From: Bradyrhizobium sp.
GTDB taxonomy: Bacteria > Pseudomonadota > Alphaproteobacteria > Rhizobiales > Xanthobacteraceae
DNA length: 15,809 nucleotides
Reading direction: 5' to 3'
Assembly (NCBI GenBank): GCA_025960445.1
Contig: JAICIT010000011.1
Coordinates: 1-15,809, forward strand
Shown here: in pieces, positions 1 through 7,507 of the stretch
How positions within the stretch are numbered: position 1 is the stretch's first letter
How the letters are laid out: each line of letters opens with the position of its first letter
Translations under genes and position numbers: made by a program
Notes under the pieces: model-generated
The model's input: the letters and a program-made list of their open reading frames with translations, nothing else
Databases searched by the model: none
Told to the model about the DNA's origin: nothing

Positions 1-2
1 AT

Positions 3-554
3 CACAAGATTGCGGTGCTGAAGCGAATGGTGGCGTTGGCGCGATCGGTGCCGGACGAGTGGGCGCAGCACGAAAAGCTCGGGAATACCCCGCAAGGCTG
101 GGCGCTCCACGCGCTGGTATTGGACATCGATATCGGCCCGCTGCTGCAGACGCACAAGCTTCTGACCTCGGTGCTGTTCGCAAGGGCCAAAGGATACAAC
201 CGCGGGCTCAGCGCCGCCGAACTGGAAATGATGAACCTGACCGGCGACAGCACCGGGCTCGACATGGTGACCATGCCGCAGGTTGTGCGCGAGCAGGTCC
301 CGACTTCCAATTTTTTCCAGCGCTCAGGTTACGAGCGCAATCCGGTGGCGATCCGCCACAATACTGTGGCGAAGCTGCTGGCGGTCACGGACAGCCGCAT
401 GGACAGCAACAGCCATTTGCCGGGAGCAAAGGAATTGGCGGCGGCGTTTTGGGTTGCGGCGGTGCCGACCAGCCGAGGTCCGGCATCTGCACGGACCATC
501 GAAGCGGGCGCTTACTCCGAGCCGAACATGAATTTGCCGTCGCCCTCGAGATAG
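3..554 (+). CDS. Hypothetical protein, 5'-truncated by the window edge
   Basis: The reading frame is open from the first complete codon at position 3, so the true start lies upstream of the window; the GTG at 15 has no clear ribosome binding site. About 183 residues are visible. I do not recognise the family. The first 150 or so residues look like a real globular protein, with a balanced composition and segments such as GWALHALVLDIDIGPLL and MMNLTGDSTGLDMVTMPQ. The last 25-30 residues are low in hydrophobics and run over the 3' end of the convergent gene at 512-829, which suggests that the natural stop has been lost or that the tail is a late addition. No signal peptide or membrane segment is visible in this part. 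Confidence 0.6.
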   Translation, partial: HKIAVLKRMVALARSVPDEWAQHEKLGNTPQGWALHALVLDIDIGPLLQTHKLLTSVLFARAKGYNRGLSAAELEMMNLTGDSTGLDMVTMPQVVREQVPTSNFFQRSGYERNPVAIRHNTVAKLLAVTDSRMDSNSHLPGAKELAAAFWVAAVPTSRGPASARTIEAGAYSEPNMNLPSPSR

Positions 555-829
555 GGGCCGGTCCTCATATAGAGCTGTCCATTGTGGCCGATGAAAAACA
601 ACGTCCCCTTGGGCACTTTCTTTGCTCCCTTGAGCAGCAGGCCCGCATTGTTGGTGCCCATCTTGTAGGAAAACGTTTTGCCTTCTTTGTCGTAGGCGTA
701 GCCCATATCTGACGACAGCACCCAAGGCGTCGGCTTGGCGGTTTCCGTAAAGCCGGGAGTACTCGCCGCGGTGAGCGCGATAACCATGAAAGAAATCTTG
801 AAGAGAATCTTGGCTGGAAAGTTCTTCAT
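512..829 (-). CDS. Small secreted hypothetical protein (105 aa)
   Basis: The ATG at 829 is preceded by GGGAG with an 8-nt spacer, a good ribosome binding site. Residues 1-28 form a signal peptide: basic start MKNFPAKILFK, hydrophobic core ISFMVIALTAAS, then a likely cleavage near PGFT-ET. The mature part is about 75 residues, rich in Gly, Lys and aromatic residues (GYAYDKEGKTFSYKMG, LLLKGAKKVPKGTLFFIGHNGQLYMRTG), and probably beta-rich. It has no cysteines. I do not recognise the family. It is likely periplasmic or extracellular. Its stop codon lies inside the end of the convergent gene ending at 554, a 43-bp tail-to-tail overlap. It is transcribed divergently from the gene at 1047, with 217 bp between the starts. 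Confidence 0.7.
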   Translation of the reverse strand: MKNFPAKILFKISFMVIALTAASTPGFTETAKPTPWVLSSDMGYAYDKEGKTFSYKMGTNNAGLLLKGAKKVPKGTLFFIGHNGQLYMRTGPYLEGDGKFMFGSE

Positions 830-1046
830 TCTGCATGCTCCCGAAGCAACCGTTCTGAAAACTGCCTTGCAGCGCGTAGTTGGTTGAACAAATCACGAAC
901 GCAAAAGTTTTTCGAAATGACCCCACTTAATTTTGGCTAAGCGCGCGACGTTCAAGAGTTTGGGATTTCCCGACGCTGTGTGCGACTATCTTCCGGATTT
1001 AAGTCTAGAAGGAAGTATTGCGAAATACGTCATAGGGATGATTCGG

Positions 1047-1526
1047 ATGCACCACGTCATAAAAATCAGTTTGGGCCTCGCGCTTTCGCTTGTGACGCTG
1101 GTTTCAATTGCCCGGGCCGATGAATTCAAGCTTTCCAACAATCAAAGGATTTCCTGCAGCCGCGGCCTAAGCCCTGGCAAACTCAATACCGCGACTTGCA
1201 AATCCTATGCCTACGTCTTCGACATCAAGACGTCGGAGTATTTCAGGTGCCAGGTCAGTCTGGCGCTGACGCGCGACAACAAGGAAGTTATCAACGTTCA
1301 GAGCGATGGCGGCTGCACCAAGAAGCCGCGGATATTCGATACAGATTCCAATTATTCGTTCGACGCAACGGAAACCGAACCGCCCAACACCAACTCGTTT
1401 TTTGGCCCGGGCGGCTACTCGGTCTGGGCGAGCGACAACAACGCCCGCAAGGTTCGCGGCTGCATCACTATCAGTTCCGGCCTCGGCTCCGACATTTCCA
1501 AATGTCTCGACATGACCTTTCAGTGA
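1047..1526 (+). CDS. Secreted six-cysteine hypothetical protein (159 aa)
   Basis: The frame is open back to a TTG at 933, but I choose the ATG at 1047: AGGG at 1034-1037 sits 9 nt before it, and the protein then begins with a clean signal peptide (MHHVIK, core ISLGLALSLVTLVSIA, cleavage after ARA at about residue 23). The alternative ATG at 1038 has AGGG directly against it. The mature domain of about 135 residues holds six cysteines (in ISCSRG, ATCKSY, FRCQVS, GGCTKK, RGCITI, SKCLDM), enough for three disulfides, and has alternating beta-type patterns. That composition fits a periplasmic or exported protein. No family was recognised and the neighbours give no functional clue. Confidence 0.72.
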   Translation: MHHVIKISLGLALSLVTLVSIARADEFKLSNNQRISCSRGLSPGKLNTATCKSYAYVFDIKTSEYFRCQVSLALTRDNKEVINVQSDGGCTKKPRIFDTDSNYSFDATETEPPNTNSFFGPGGYSVWASDNNARKVRGCITISSGLGSDISKCLDMTFQ

Positions 1527-1529
1527 TCA

Positions 1530-1571
1530 GCTCGCGCGCGAGCTAGTTCAGGCACCGCAGCCGCGCGCGAG
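1530..1571. repeat. 16-bp perfect palindrome plus a competing inverted repeat between convergent genes
   Basis: AGCTCGCGCGCGAGCT at 1530-1545 is a perfect palindrome four bases after the stop of the six-cysteine protein gene. The segment CTCGCGCGCG (1532-1541) is also exactly complementary to CGCGCGCGAG at 1562-1571, so an alternative longer hairpin can form. Neither is followed by a T run, so this is not a standard intrinsic terminator. It may still stabilise the 3' end or stall polymerase between the two convergent genes. Confidence 0.45.
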
Positions 1572-1617
1572 ATGAGCCGGATACGCGTCCCGAACGCTCC
1601 GGAACGCGCCCCAAATT

Positions 1618-2787
1618 TTAGTGACTCATTCGCGCCGAGGCCGGATGCCCCGGTACCTTGAAGCGTTTGCCGGTATCGGTGACCCTCGCTCCATTGACCT
1701 GCAGGATCGAGAAATCCTGGGTCAGGTAGTTTCCGGCCAGGATGTATTTGCCGTCAGGCGTGAACATGACCGCCTCCGGCAGTCCGCCGACTTCGATGTC
1801 CTGCGTCTTGCTCACCTTCTTGCCGTCTATTTTCAGCACCGACAGGCTGCCGTTCTTGTTGTAGAAAAATGCTTTCTTCATGTTGGACCCGCGCAGGATT
1901 GCAGCGACCGCGAGATCGCCCTTCGGCGACATCGCCAGTCCCTCGGGCCCGTCACCGACCACGACCCGATCGATGATGCGGGGCGGATTGGCTTCAAGAT
2001 CAATCACGCTCGTGGTGTCGACGCTTCCATCGGACGAGCCGGCGCCGCCATTGTCCGCGGTCAGTGCCAGCTTGCCATTTGGCGCCACCACTACATTGTA
2101 CGGCCACTGGCCGGCGGGCAAATCGACCTTATTGTAGGTTACCTTGTCGCCGGCGATATCGAGCACCGATACCTTGTGCGCGGGGAATCGCACCGCCAAT
2201 GCCCGCTTACCGTCCGGCGTGAAAATGACATGTGCGACACTGTCGGGCAATGCAACGGTGTCCGTGACCTTGACATCCGTACCATTGATCGAGAGCACGC
2301 TGATCGAGTTGTCGCCGCGATTGGCAACCAGCGCCATCTTGCCGGATGGGCTGATGCTCAGCCCCGATGGCTGCTTGCCGGCGGTAACGGTCGCCGCCAG
2401 TTTCGGCGGGTTGGCCTTGAGATCGATCACGTAGACCTTGTTGTCCGGCACCTGCTTCAGCGCGTCGCCATCCTTTACGACATCAACCGAATCCGCCACC
2501 AGCGCGATCGAACCTGTCGGGTCGATGTCCAGATTGACCGGTGGCCCAACGATGCTGTTTTTCAACGGCAGGCTGGCGACGATCTTGGGGCTTTCGGGAC
2601 TGGCAAGATCAACGATCAGCACCTGGTCCTTACCAGGCGCGGACAGAACCGTCTTTCCCTCATCATCCCATGAGACCTTCTCGTCGAGGCCGACGATCAT
2701 GAATGGCTTGGCGTACGCGAAATGAAGGCTGCTGCCGAGCAGGATCGCCGCCCCCAGGGATAATCCAACCGCACGATTGACAGACAT
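1618..2787 (-). CDS. Periplasmic YVTN/YncE-type beta-propeller protein (389 aa)
   Basis: The ATG at 2787 has GGGAGA eight bases upstream and gives a signal peptide (MSVNRAVGL core, cleavage after AYA at residue 26). An ATG at 2820 is possible but would add an atypical N-terminal tail. The mature protein is built of repeated blades of roughly 40-55 residues with the pattern SPxGKxALVxNxxDNSxSVLxI. Copies include SPSGKMALVANRGDNSISVL, TPDGKRALAVR, APNGKLALTADN, SPKGDLAVAAI and TPDGKYILAGNY, which is typical of YVTN/lactonase-like seven-bladed propellers. Such proteins bind partners, metals or ligands in the periplasm; no catalytic residues can be assigned here. It is divergent from the TRAP operon across a 206-bp region, so co-regulation is possible but not shown. 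Confidence 0.85.
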   Translation of the reverse strand: MSVNRAVGLSLGAAILLGSSLHFAYAKPFMIVGLDEKVSWDDEGKTVLSAPGKDQVLIVDLASPESPKIVASLPLKNSIVGPPVNLDIDPTGSIALVADSVDVVKDGDALKQVPDNKVYVIDLKANPPKLAATVTAGKQPSGLSISPSGKMALVANRGDNSISVLSINGTDVKVTDTVALPDSVAHVIFTPDGKRALAVRFPAHKVSVLDIAGDKVTYNKVDLPAGQWPYNVVVAPNGKLALTADNGGAGSSDGSVDTTSVIDLEANPPRIIDRVVVGDGPEGLAMSPKGDLAVAAILRGSNMKKAFFYNKNGSLSVLKIDGKKVSKTQDIEVGGLPEAVMFTPDGKYILAGNYLTQDFSILQVNGARVTDTGKRFKVPGHPASARMSH

Positions 2788-2943
2788 TCTGGCGTTCTCC
2801 CGATAAGACCGGCCTCTCATGAGCCGGATTGGACCGTCAGAGTACGCGGGGAACCGGCCGCTTGACCAGTGCGAAGCGACGATCGTCAGAGGTTCATAGC
2901 CTGTGCGACAAAGAGCCTGTGGCTCACGGGAAAAGCTTGACCC

Positions 2944-2957
2944 CGGACCATGGTCCG
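2944..2957. promoter_or_regulatory. Operator-like 14-bp palindrome upstream of the TRAP operon
   Basis: CGGACCATGGTCCG is a perfect palindrome 36 bp before the ATG of the TAXI binding-protein gene, where a repressor or activator would act. The same intergenic region holds an 8-bp direct repeat AGCCTGTG (2898-2905 and 2914-2921) with a 16-bp period, and a small GAGCC/GGCTC hairpin (2913-2925). No convincing sigma70 -10 element was seen. The regulator is unknown. Confidence 0.4.
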
Positions 2958-2993
2958 TCCAATTTCCCGGCCTGTTTCCGGGAGAATCACCAC

Positions 2994-3941
2994 ATGAATT
3001 CGAAGTCAGTTGCCGCTGCCGTTATGGTGGCGGTGGTCCTATCGGCTGCGCCGGCGCGGGCCCAGCAGTTTATCAATATCCTGACCGGCGGCACGTCCGG
3101 CGTGTACTACCCGTTGGGTGTCGCGATCGGAAAGATCTTCGGCGACAAGATTCCGGCCGTCAAAACCCAGGTGCAGGCAACAAAGGCTTCGGTCGAAAAC
3201 CTGATCCTACTGCAGCAGGGACGTGGTGAACTCGCCTTTACGCTTGGCGATTCCCTCAAGGCCGCCTGGGAAGGCGACGAGGAAGCGGGCTTCCGGTCCA
3301 AGCTGGACAAACTGCGCATCATCGGCGCGATCTATCCGAACTACATTCAGATTGTCGCCACAGCCGAGAGCGGCATCAAGACCTTGGCAGACCTCAAGGG
3401 CAAAAGCCTCTCGGTAGGCGCGCCCAAATCCGGCACCGAACTGAACTCCCGCGCGATCCTTGCCGCCGCCGGATTGAGCTACAAGGATATGGGCAAGGTT
3501 GAATACCTGCCGTTCGCGGAATCTGTCGATCTGATGAAGAACCGGCAGTTGAACGCAACGTTGCAATCGGCTGGCCTCGGCGTGGCCTCGCTAAAGGATC
3601 TAAGCACGTCAACCGATATCACGGTGGTCTCGGTCCCGAAGCAGGTGGTCGACAAGATAGGGCCGCCGTTCGTGTCTGTGATGATCCCTGCCAACACCTA
3701 TAACGGCCAAGACAAGGATGTTCCGACCGCGGCTGTGATCAATTACCTCGTGACCAGTTCAGCGGTGTCAGACGACATTGCGTACAAAATGACCAAGCTG
3801 ATCTTCGAGTCGCTGCCCGAACTCGCGAATGCACATGCGGCTGGCAAGGAGATCAAGCTGGAGACCGCGGCAACGGGCGGCCCGGTGCCGTTACATCCCG
3901 GAGCGATCCGCTATTACAAGGAAAAGGGCCTCATCAAGTAG
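2994..3941 (+). CDS. TAXI-family TRAP transporter solute-binding protein (315 aa)
   Basis: This is the periplasmic receptor that captures a small organic acid or similar solute and hands it to the TRAP permease encoded next. The ATG at 2994 has GGGAG about 9 nt upstream; the frame stays open upstream, but that part reads as non-coding leader. Residues 1-23 are a signal peptide ending in ARA. The TAXI family signature GGTSGVYYPLG lies at residues 32-42, followed by the usual two-lobed binding fold (GRGELAFTLGDSL, LADLKGKSLSVGAPKSGTELNSR, a central LPFAESVDLMKNRQ segment, and the C-terminal HPGAIRYYKEKGLI). Length is normal for the family. The ligand cannot be read from the sequence; the dehydrogenase and acyl-CoA ligase downstream suggest a short carboxylate. 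Confidence 0.93.
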   Translation: MNSKSVAAAVMVAVVLSAAPARAQQFINILTGGTSGVYYPLGVAIGKIFGDKIPAVKTQVQATKASVENLILLQQGRGELAFTLGDSLKAAWEGDEEAGFRSKLDKLRIIGAIYPNYIQIVATAESGIKTLADLKGKSLSVGAPKSGTELNSRAILAAAGLSYKDMGKVEYLPFAESVDLMKNRQLNATLQSAGLGVASLKDLSTSTDITVVSVPKQVVDKIGPPFVSVMIPANTYNGQDKDVPTAAVINYLVTSSAVSDDIAYKMTKLIFESLPELANAHAAGKEIKLETAATGGPVPLHPGAIRYYKEKGLIK

Positions 3942-4129
3942 AGGGCACGATGCGTGTTTGCCGGAGTGATTGACCGAAACGTCTTCGCGGCTGAAGAGCT
4001 GAAATTCTTCGTTGCAGTCATGACGACTGATTGGCGCGGCACTGTAGAACATGTCGGAGGTAACAACCGGCGCAACACAACCCGACACGGCCGACCTCGA
4101 CTTTCCGGGAACATCGTCAATAATAAAAG

Positions 4130-4149
4130 GCGTCCCTGATCGGGGACGC
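4130..4149 (+). promoter_or_regulatory. Hairpin directly upstream of the permease ribosome binding site
   Basis: GCGTCCC (4130-4136) pairs exactly with GGGACGC (4143-4149) across a 6-nt loop. It ends one base before the GGGGAAGGAA segment (4151-4160) that serves the ATG at 4165. There is no T run after it. An intercistronic stem here could set the receptor-to-permease ratio by protecting the upstream message, or could tune translation. Its position also argues that 4051-4164 is leader and not coding sequence. Confidence 0.5.
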
Positions 4150-4164
4150 TGGGGAAGGAAGAAG

Positions 4165-6270
4165 ATGCAGGGTCGGGACGCTGAGGCGGTCGTCAAGGTC
4201 GACTTCGAGAATTTCGAGCACGGTTTCCCTGAGGGATTTGGCCCGGGCGGCTGGGGACGGCTGGGCTATGCGATCGGTATTGCTTTCGCCGTGTTTCAGC
4301 TGGTCGTCGCGGCGTGGAACGTACTGCCGAGCCAGGTCGTGCGGGGCGTCCATGTCGGCTTCCTTATCCTGATGACGTTCGGCTTGGTCGGCAACTTCAC
4401 GGCAAAGAGCAATGCGGGACGCACCGCGGGTTGGCTGATCGGCGCTGTCGGTTTCGTTTGCGGTCTGTACCAGTGGGTATTCTATGCCGACTTGATCGCC
4501 CGTGACGGCGACCCGACCCACCTCGATCTTGCGGTCGGAAGTTTGCTGGCGGTCCTGATCTTCGAGGGTACGCGGCGGTTGATGGGTCTCGCGCTGCCGC
4601 TGATGTGCGGCGCCTGCATCCTTTACTGGTTCCTTGGTCAGTATTTGCCCGCGCCGTTCAATCACCGCGGCTATGACTTCGACCAGATCGTCACCCATCT
4701 GTCGTTTGGTACCGAAGGCTTTTACGGGGTGCCGATTTACGTTTCGGCGACCTACATCTTTTTGTTCATTCTGTTCGGCTCGTTCCTGGAGCGCGCCGGG
4801 ATGATCCAGCTATTCACCGATGTCTCACTTGGGCTGTTCGGCCGCACTCGCGGCGGTCCGGCAAAAGTAGCGGTGTTTGCATCGGGCATGATGGGAACGA
4901 TTTCCGGCTCTGGCGTCGCCAATGTCGTTACCGTCGGACAATTCACGATTCCCTTGATGATCAAGTTCGGCTATCGGCGTGCCTTTGCCGCCGGCGTCGA
5001 GGCCACTGCCTCGATGGGCGGACAAATCATGCCGCCGGTGATGGGCGCGGTCGCTTTCATCATGGCCGAAACTCTGGGCGTCGACTACTCGGTCATCGTC
5101 AAGGCTGCCGTGATCCCGGCGATGCTGTATTTCTTGTCAGCGTTCTGGATGGTGCACCTTGAAGCAGGCAAGCACGGCCTGGTCGGGATGAAGAGTTCGG
5201 AAGTCCCCAGCGCCTGGAAGGCGTTGGTGGCCCGGTGGTATCTGGTGTTGCCGTTGGCTGCGCTCGTCTACATGCTGTTCGAGGGTTTTACGCCGCTCTA
5301 CGCCGGCAGCATGGGGCTGGCGCTGACAGTTGTGCTGATCCTGGGCGCGAGCATTACGCTCGGCCTTTCCAGCAATGTACTGCGCTATGTGTTCTGGGTC
5401 GGTCTTGCGCTGGTCGCCGCCGCGTTGTCGCGCAACGGCCTCGAGATCGTTCCGGTAGCAGGCATCGTCGGTGTTCTCGTCCTGATCTCGGCGCTCACGC
5501 GGGGCGGCCGGGCTACGCTGACGGCGTGCCGGGATTCGCTCGCTGATAGCGCGAAGTCCGCGCTCACCGTCGGCATGGCCTGCGCCATCGTCGGCAGCAT
5601 CATTGGAATGATGACGCAGACCGGTGTCGGCACCATATTCGGCAGCTGGATTATCGGACTGGGCGCAAAGAGCCTGTTTCTCGCGCTGGTCATGACCATG
5701 CTGCTATCGATCCTGCTTGGGACCGGCATCCCGACGATTCCCACCTACATCATCACCGCCGCGCTGGCCGCGCCGGCACTCGCGAAGCTGGGCGTGCCGC
5801 TGATCGTCAGCCATATGTTCGCGTTCTATTACGGCATCATGGCCGATCTTTCCCCACCGGTGGCGTTGGCGGCATTGGCGGCCGCGCCGATCGCCAAGGA
5901 AAATCCCGACAAGATCGGATGGGAGGCAATGCGCATCGCGCTCGCCGGATACGTGATTCCGTTCGTATTCGTCTACTCGCCGGCGCTGATGCTGCAGACC
6001 GGGGATCCGATGATCGCACAGCTCGGTTTTTATGGTGCGGTGGCGCTCGCAACGTTCAAGGCGACGGTCGCCATCGTGCTGTTCGGCATGGTCGCGATTG
6101 GCTTCCTCTTTACTCGGCTCACCTTGCTTGAGCGCGCCGTCTCATTGGCGGCGGCGCTATGTCTGTTGGGTGATTTCCCTCTCAGCGACACGTCCGGTTT
6201 CGTGCTCACGGCTGCAATCGTACTCTGGCAATGGCGGCAGCGTTCGCGCACCGCAATGGCGCCGGCTTGA
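4165..6270 (+). CDS. TRAP transporter permease, fused 4TM/12TM (DctQM-type, 701 aa)
   Basis: This integral inner-membrane protein of a TAXI-TRAP system combines the small (DctQ-like) and large (DctM-like) subunits and drives secondary, ion-coupled uptake of the solute delivered by the binding protein. I choose the ATG at 4165 because AAGGAA sits just upstream; an in-frame ATG at 4051 would add 38 polar residues, has no ribosome binding site, and would place a perfect hairpin inside the coding region. The first ~170 residues hold the DctQ-like helices. The DctM part shows the family motifs GMMGTISGSGVANV (about 240-254), GGQIMPPVMG (about 286), GTGIPTIPTY (about 519) and ADLSPPVALAAL (about 560). 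The start lies 223 bp after the receptor gene, and the 3' end overlaps the DUF1850 gene. Confidence 0.93.
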   Translation: MQGRDAEAVVKVDFENFEHGFPEGFGPGGWGRLGYAIGIAFAVFQLVVAAWNVLPSQVVRGVHVGFLILMTFGLVGNFTAKSNAGRTAGWLIGAVGFVCGLYQWVFYADLIARDGDPTHLDLAVGSLLAVLIFEGTRRLMGLALPLMCGACILYWFLGQYLPAPFNHRGYDFDQIVTHLSFGTEGFYGVPIYVSATYIFLFILFGSFLERAGMIQLFTDVSLGLFGRTRGGPAKVAVFASGMMGTISGSGVANVVTVGQFTIPLMIKFGYRRAFAAGVEATASMGGQIMPPVMGAVAFIMAETLGVDYSVIVKAAVIPAMLYFLSAFWMVHLEAGKHGLVGMKSSEVPSAWKALVARWYLVLPLAALVYMLFEGFTPLYAGSMGLALTVVLILGASITLGLSSNVLRYVFWVGLALVAAALSRNGLEIVPVAGIVGVLVLISALTRGGRATLTACRDSLADSAKSALTVGMACAIVGSIIGMMTQTGVGTIFGSWIIGLGAKSLFLALVMTMLLSILLGTGIPTIPTYIITAALAAPALAKLGVPLIVSHMFAFYYGIMADLSPPVALAALAAAPIAKENPDKIGWEAMRIALAGYVIPFVFVYSPALMLQTGDPMIAQLGFYGAVALATFKATVAIVLFGMVAIGFLFTRLTLLERAVSLAAALCLLGDFPLSDTSGFVLTAAIVLWQWRQRSRTAMAPA

Positions 6271-6641
6271 GCCTTTGCCTCGCATCGGCTGGCGTCCTCA
6301 AGACGCTGTCGATTGCGGCTTTCACGCTGGCGTGGACGCATTCGGTCGAAAAAATCGAATGGCAGGAAGACTGGCGCGTAACCCCAGCGGGGCTGGAGCT
6401 GATGCAGGCGCGCGTGAAGGGTTCGGGCGCTGGCATGGAGCCGCCACCTGAGGCGCGGCTGGTCGATGGCTGGTTTCAATGGCAGCCGAGGCGTCCGCCA
6501 ATCCCAGAACTTCTGCTCGGTAATTCCGGCGCGGCCGGGGAATGGCGCCTGTGCGGTGCTGGACAATGTCGGACGCTGTCTGAGATATTTGGTCATCCGA
6601 TCGGCGCCAACGCCACGATAATGCGCGCCTGCGAGCCCTGA
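6231..6641 (+). CDS. DUF1850 domain protein, TRAP-associated (136 aa)
   Basis: The protein has the DUF1850 signature: an N-terminal hydrophobic stretch (residues 13-34), then AWTHSVEKIEWQEDW (34-48), QARVKGSGAGMEPP (59-72), and a C-terminal LCGAGQCRTL with cysteines 108 and 113 that could form a disulfide. DUF1850 genes commonly sit beside TAXI-type TRAP permeases, which matches this context, but their role is not established; an accessory membrane-anchored periplasmic part is plausible. The ATG at 6231 overlaps the permease gene by 40 bp, which suggests translational coupling. An alternative TTG at 6267 overlaps the permease stop codon and would start just before the hydrophobic stretch; neither start has a strong ribosome binding site. 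Confidence 0.87.
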   Translation: MAAAFAHRNGAGLSLCLASAGVLKTLSIAAFTLAWTHSVEKIEWQEDWRVTPAGLELMQARVKGSGAGMEPPPEARLVDGWFQWQPRRPPIPELLLGNSGAAGEWRLCGAGQCRTLSEIFGHPIGANATIMRACEP

Positions 6642-6681
6642 CCCGATCGCGGTTCGTCGGGACGCTAATTGGGAGAGTGCG

Positions 6682-7485
6682 ATGGACCGGCTCAAGGGCA
6701 AAATAGCTGTCGTGGTTGGAGCCGGTTCGATCGGACCGGGATGGGGCAATGGCAAAGCCACCGCCGTCATGTTTGCCCGCGAGGGCGCAGAGGTATTTTG
6801 CGTCGATCGCAATGCTGCCGCGGCGGAAGAGACCGTCAAGATCATCGCGTCCGAAGGAGGCAAGGCGACGGCCTTCACCGCCGATGTATCTCGCGCCATC
6901 GAGGTCGAAGCGATGGTGCAGGCTTGCCTTAAGATTCACGGCCGCATCGACGTGCTCGACAACAATGTCGGCATTGCCGAGGTGGGAAGCGTCATTGAGG
7001 CATCGGAAGCGGAATGGGACCGCGTATTCGCCGTCAATCTCAAAAGCGCATTTCTCGCGATGAAGCACGTTATTCCGGTGATGCGGCGACAGGGCGGAGG
7101 TTCGATCATCAATATTTCGTCAATCGCGTCGATCCGCCACCTCGGCATCTCCTACGTGACCTATGCTACCTCCAAGGCCGCGATGAACCAGATGACGCGC
7201 ACCACCGCGGTCGAATTCGCCGCCGACCATATACGGGTGAATGCCATCTTGCCGGGCCTGATGAAAACGCCGATGGTCGAGCATTCCGCTGGACTTGCGG
7301 CGAGCTATGCCAAGGGCGACATCGAAGCGATGTGGCGCGCGCGCGACGCCCAGGTACCGATGGGACATATGGGCGAAGCCTGGGACGTCGCAAACGCGGC
7401 GCTGTTTCTGGCTTCAGACGAATCCAGATACATCACTGGCATCGAGCTGGTGGTCGATGGTGGCATTACTTTGAAGGTGAGCTGA
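6682..7485 (+). CDS. Short-chain dehydrogenase/reductase (SDR, 267 aa)
   Basis: This is a cytoplasmic NAD(P)-dependent oxidoreductase of the classical SDR fold. The ATG at 6682 has GGGAGAG upstream. Visible elements are the cofactor-binding loop GAGSIGPGWGNG (13-24), ADV (67-69), NNVG in place of NNAG (94-97), N119 in FAVNLKSAF, catalytic S146/S147 in NISS, the YATSK motif giving Y161 and K165, and the C-terminal YITGIELVVDGG typical of FabG-like members. The glycine loop is longer than the usual TGxxxGIG. Asp42 after the second strand (CVDRN) favours NAD over NADP. It lies 40 bp after DUF1850 and 22 bp before the CoA ligase, so it is probably co-transcribed. A likely job is oxidation of a hydroxyl or reduction of a keto group on the imported compound; the substrate is unknown. 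Confidence 0.9.
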   Translation: MDRLKGKIAVVVGAGSIGPGWGNGKATAVMFAREGAEVFCVDRNAAAAEETVKIIASEGGKATAFTADVSRAIEVEAMVQACLKIHGRIDVLDNNVGIAEVGSVIEASEAEWDRVFAVNLKSAFLAMKHVIPVMRRQGGGSIINISSIASIRHLGISYVTYATSKAAMNQMTRTTAVEFAADHIRVNAILPGLMKTPMVEHSAGLAASYAKGDIEAMWRARDAQVPMGHMGEAWDVANAALFLASDESRYITGIELVVDGGITLKVS

Positions 7486-7507
7486 GCACGTTGAGCGGAG
7501 CCACGCC

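Noticed and set aside
917..1046. TTG-initiated upstream extension of the six-cysteine protein (from 933) and a TGACCCCACTTAAT-like segment that recalls insertion sequence ends
   Set aside because: The extension has no ribosome binding site and would bury the signal peptide. No matching inverted end, target duplication or transposase fragment is visible nearby.
1621..2673. Long plus-strand open frame of 350 codons opposite the beta-propeller gene
   Set aside because: It is antisense to a well-supported protein with a signal peptide and propeller repeats, and shows the Arg/His-rich composition of a GC-rich shadow frame.
2868..2894. Possible EcfG-type site starting GGAAC in the propeller/TRAP intergenic region
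   Set aside because: The expected CGTT is CGAA here and at 17-nt spacing, so the -10 element does not match.
4109..4135. GGAAC followed by CGTC before the permease
   Set aside because: Spacing is 18 nt and the last base differs from CGTT; it lies inside the operon and coincides with the hairpin.
3954..4139. 61-codon plus-strand frame between receptor and permease
   Set aside because: No ribosome binding site, low-complexity Arg/Asn-rich end, and it overlaps the structured leader of the permease.
6030..6899. Minus-strand open frame of 289 codons across the permease end, DUF1850 and SDR start
   Set aside because: It spans three supported plus-strand genes and their junctions, with no ribosome binding site or domain.
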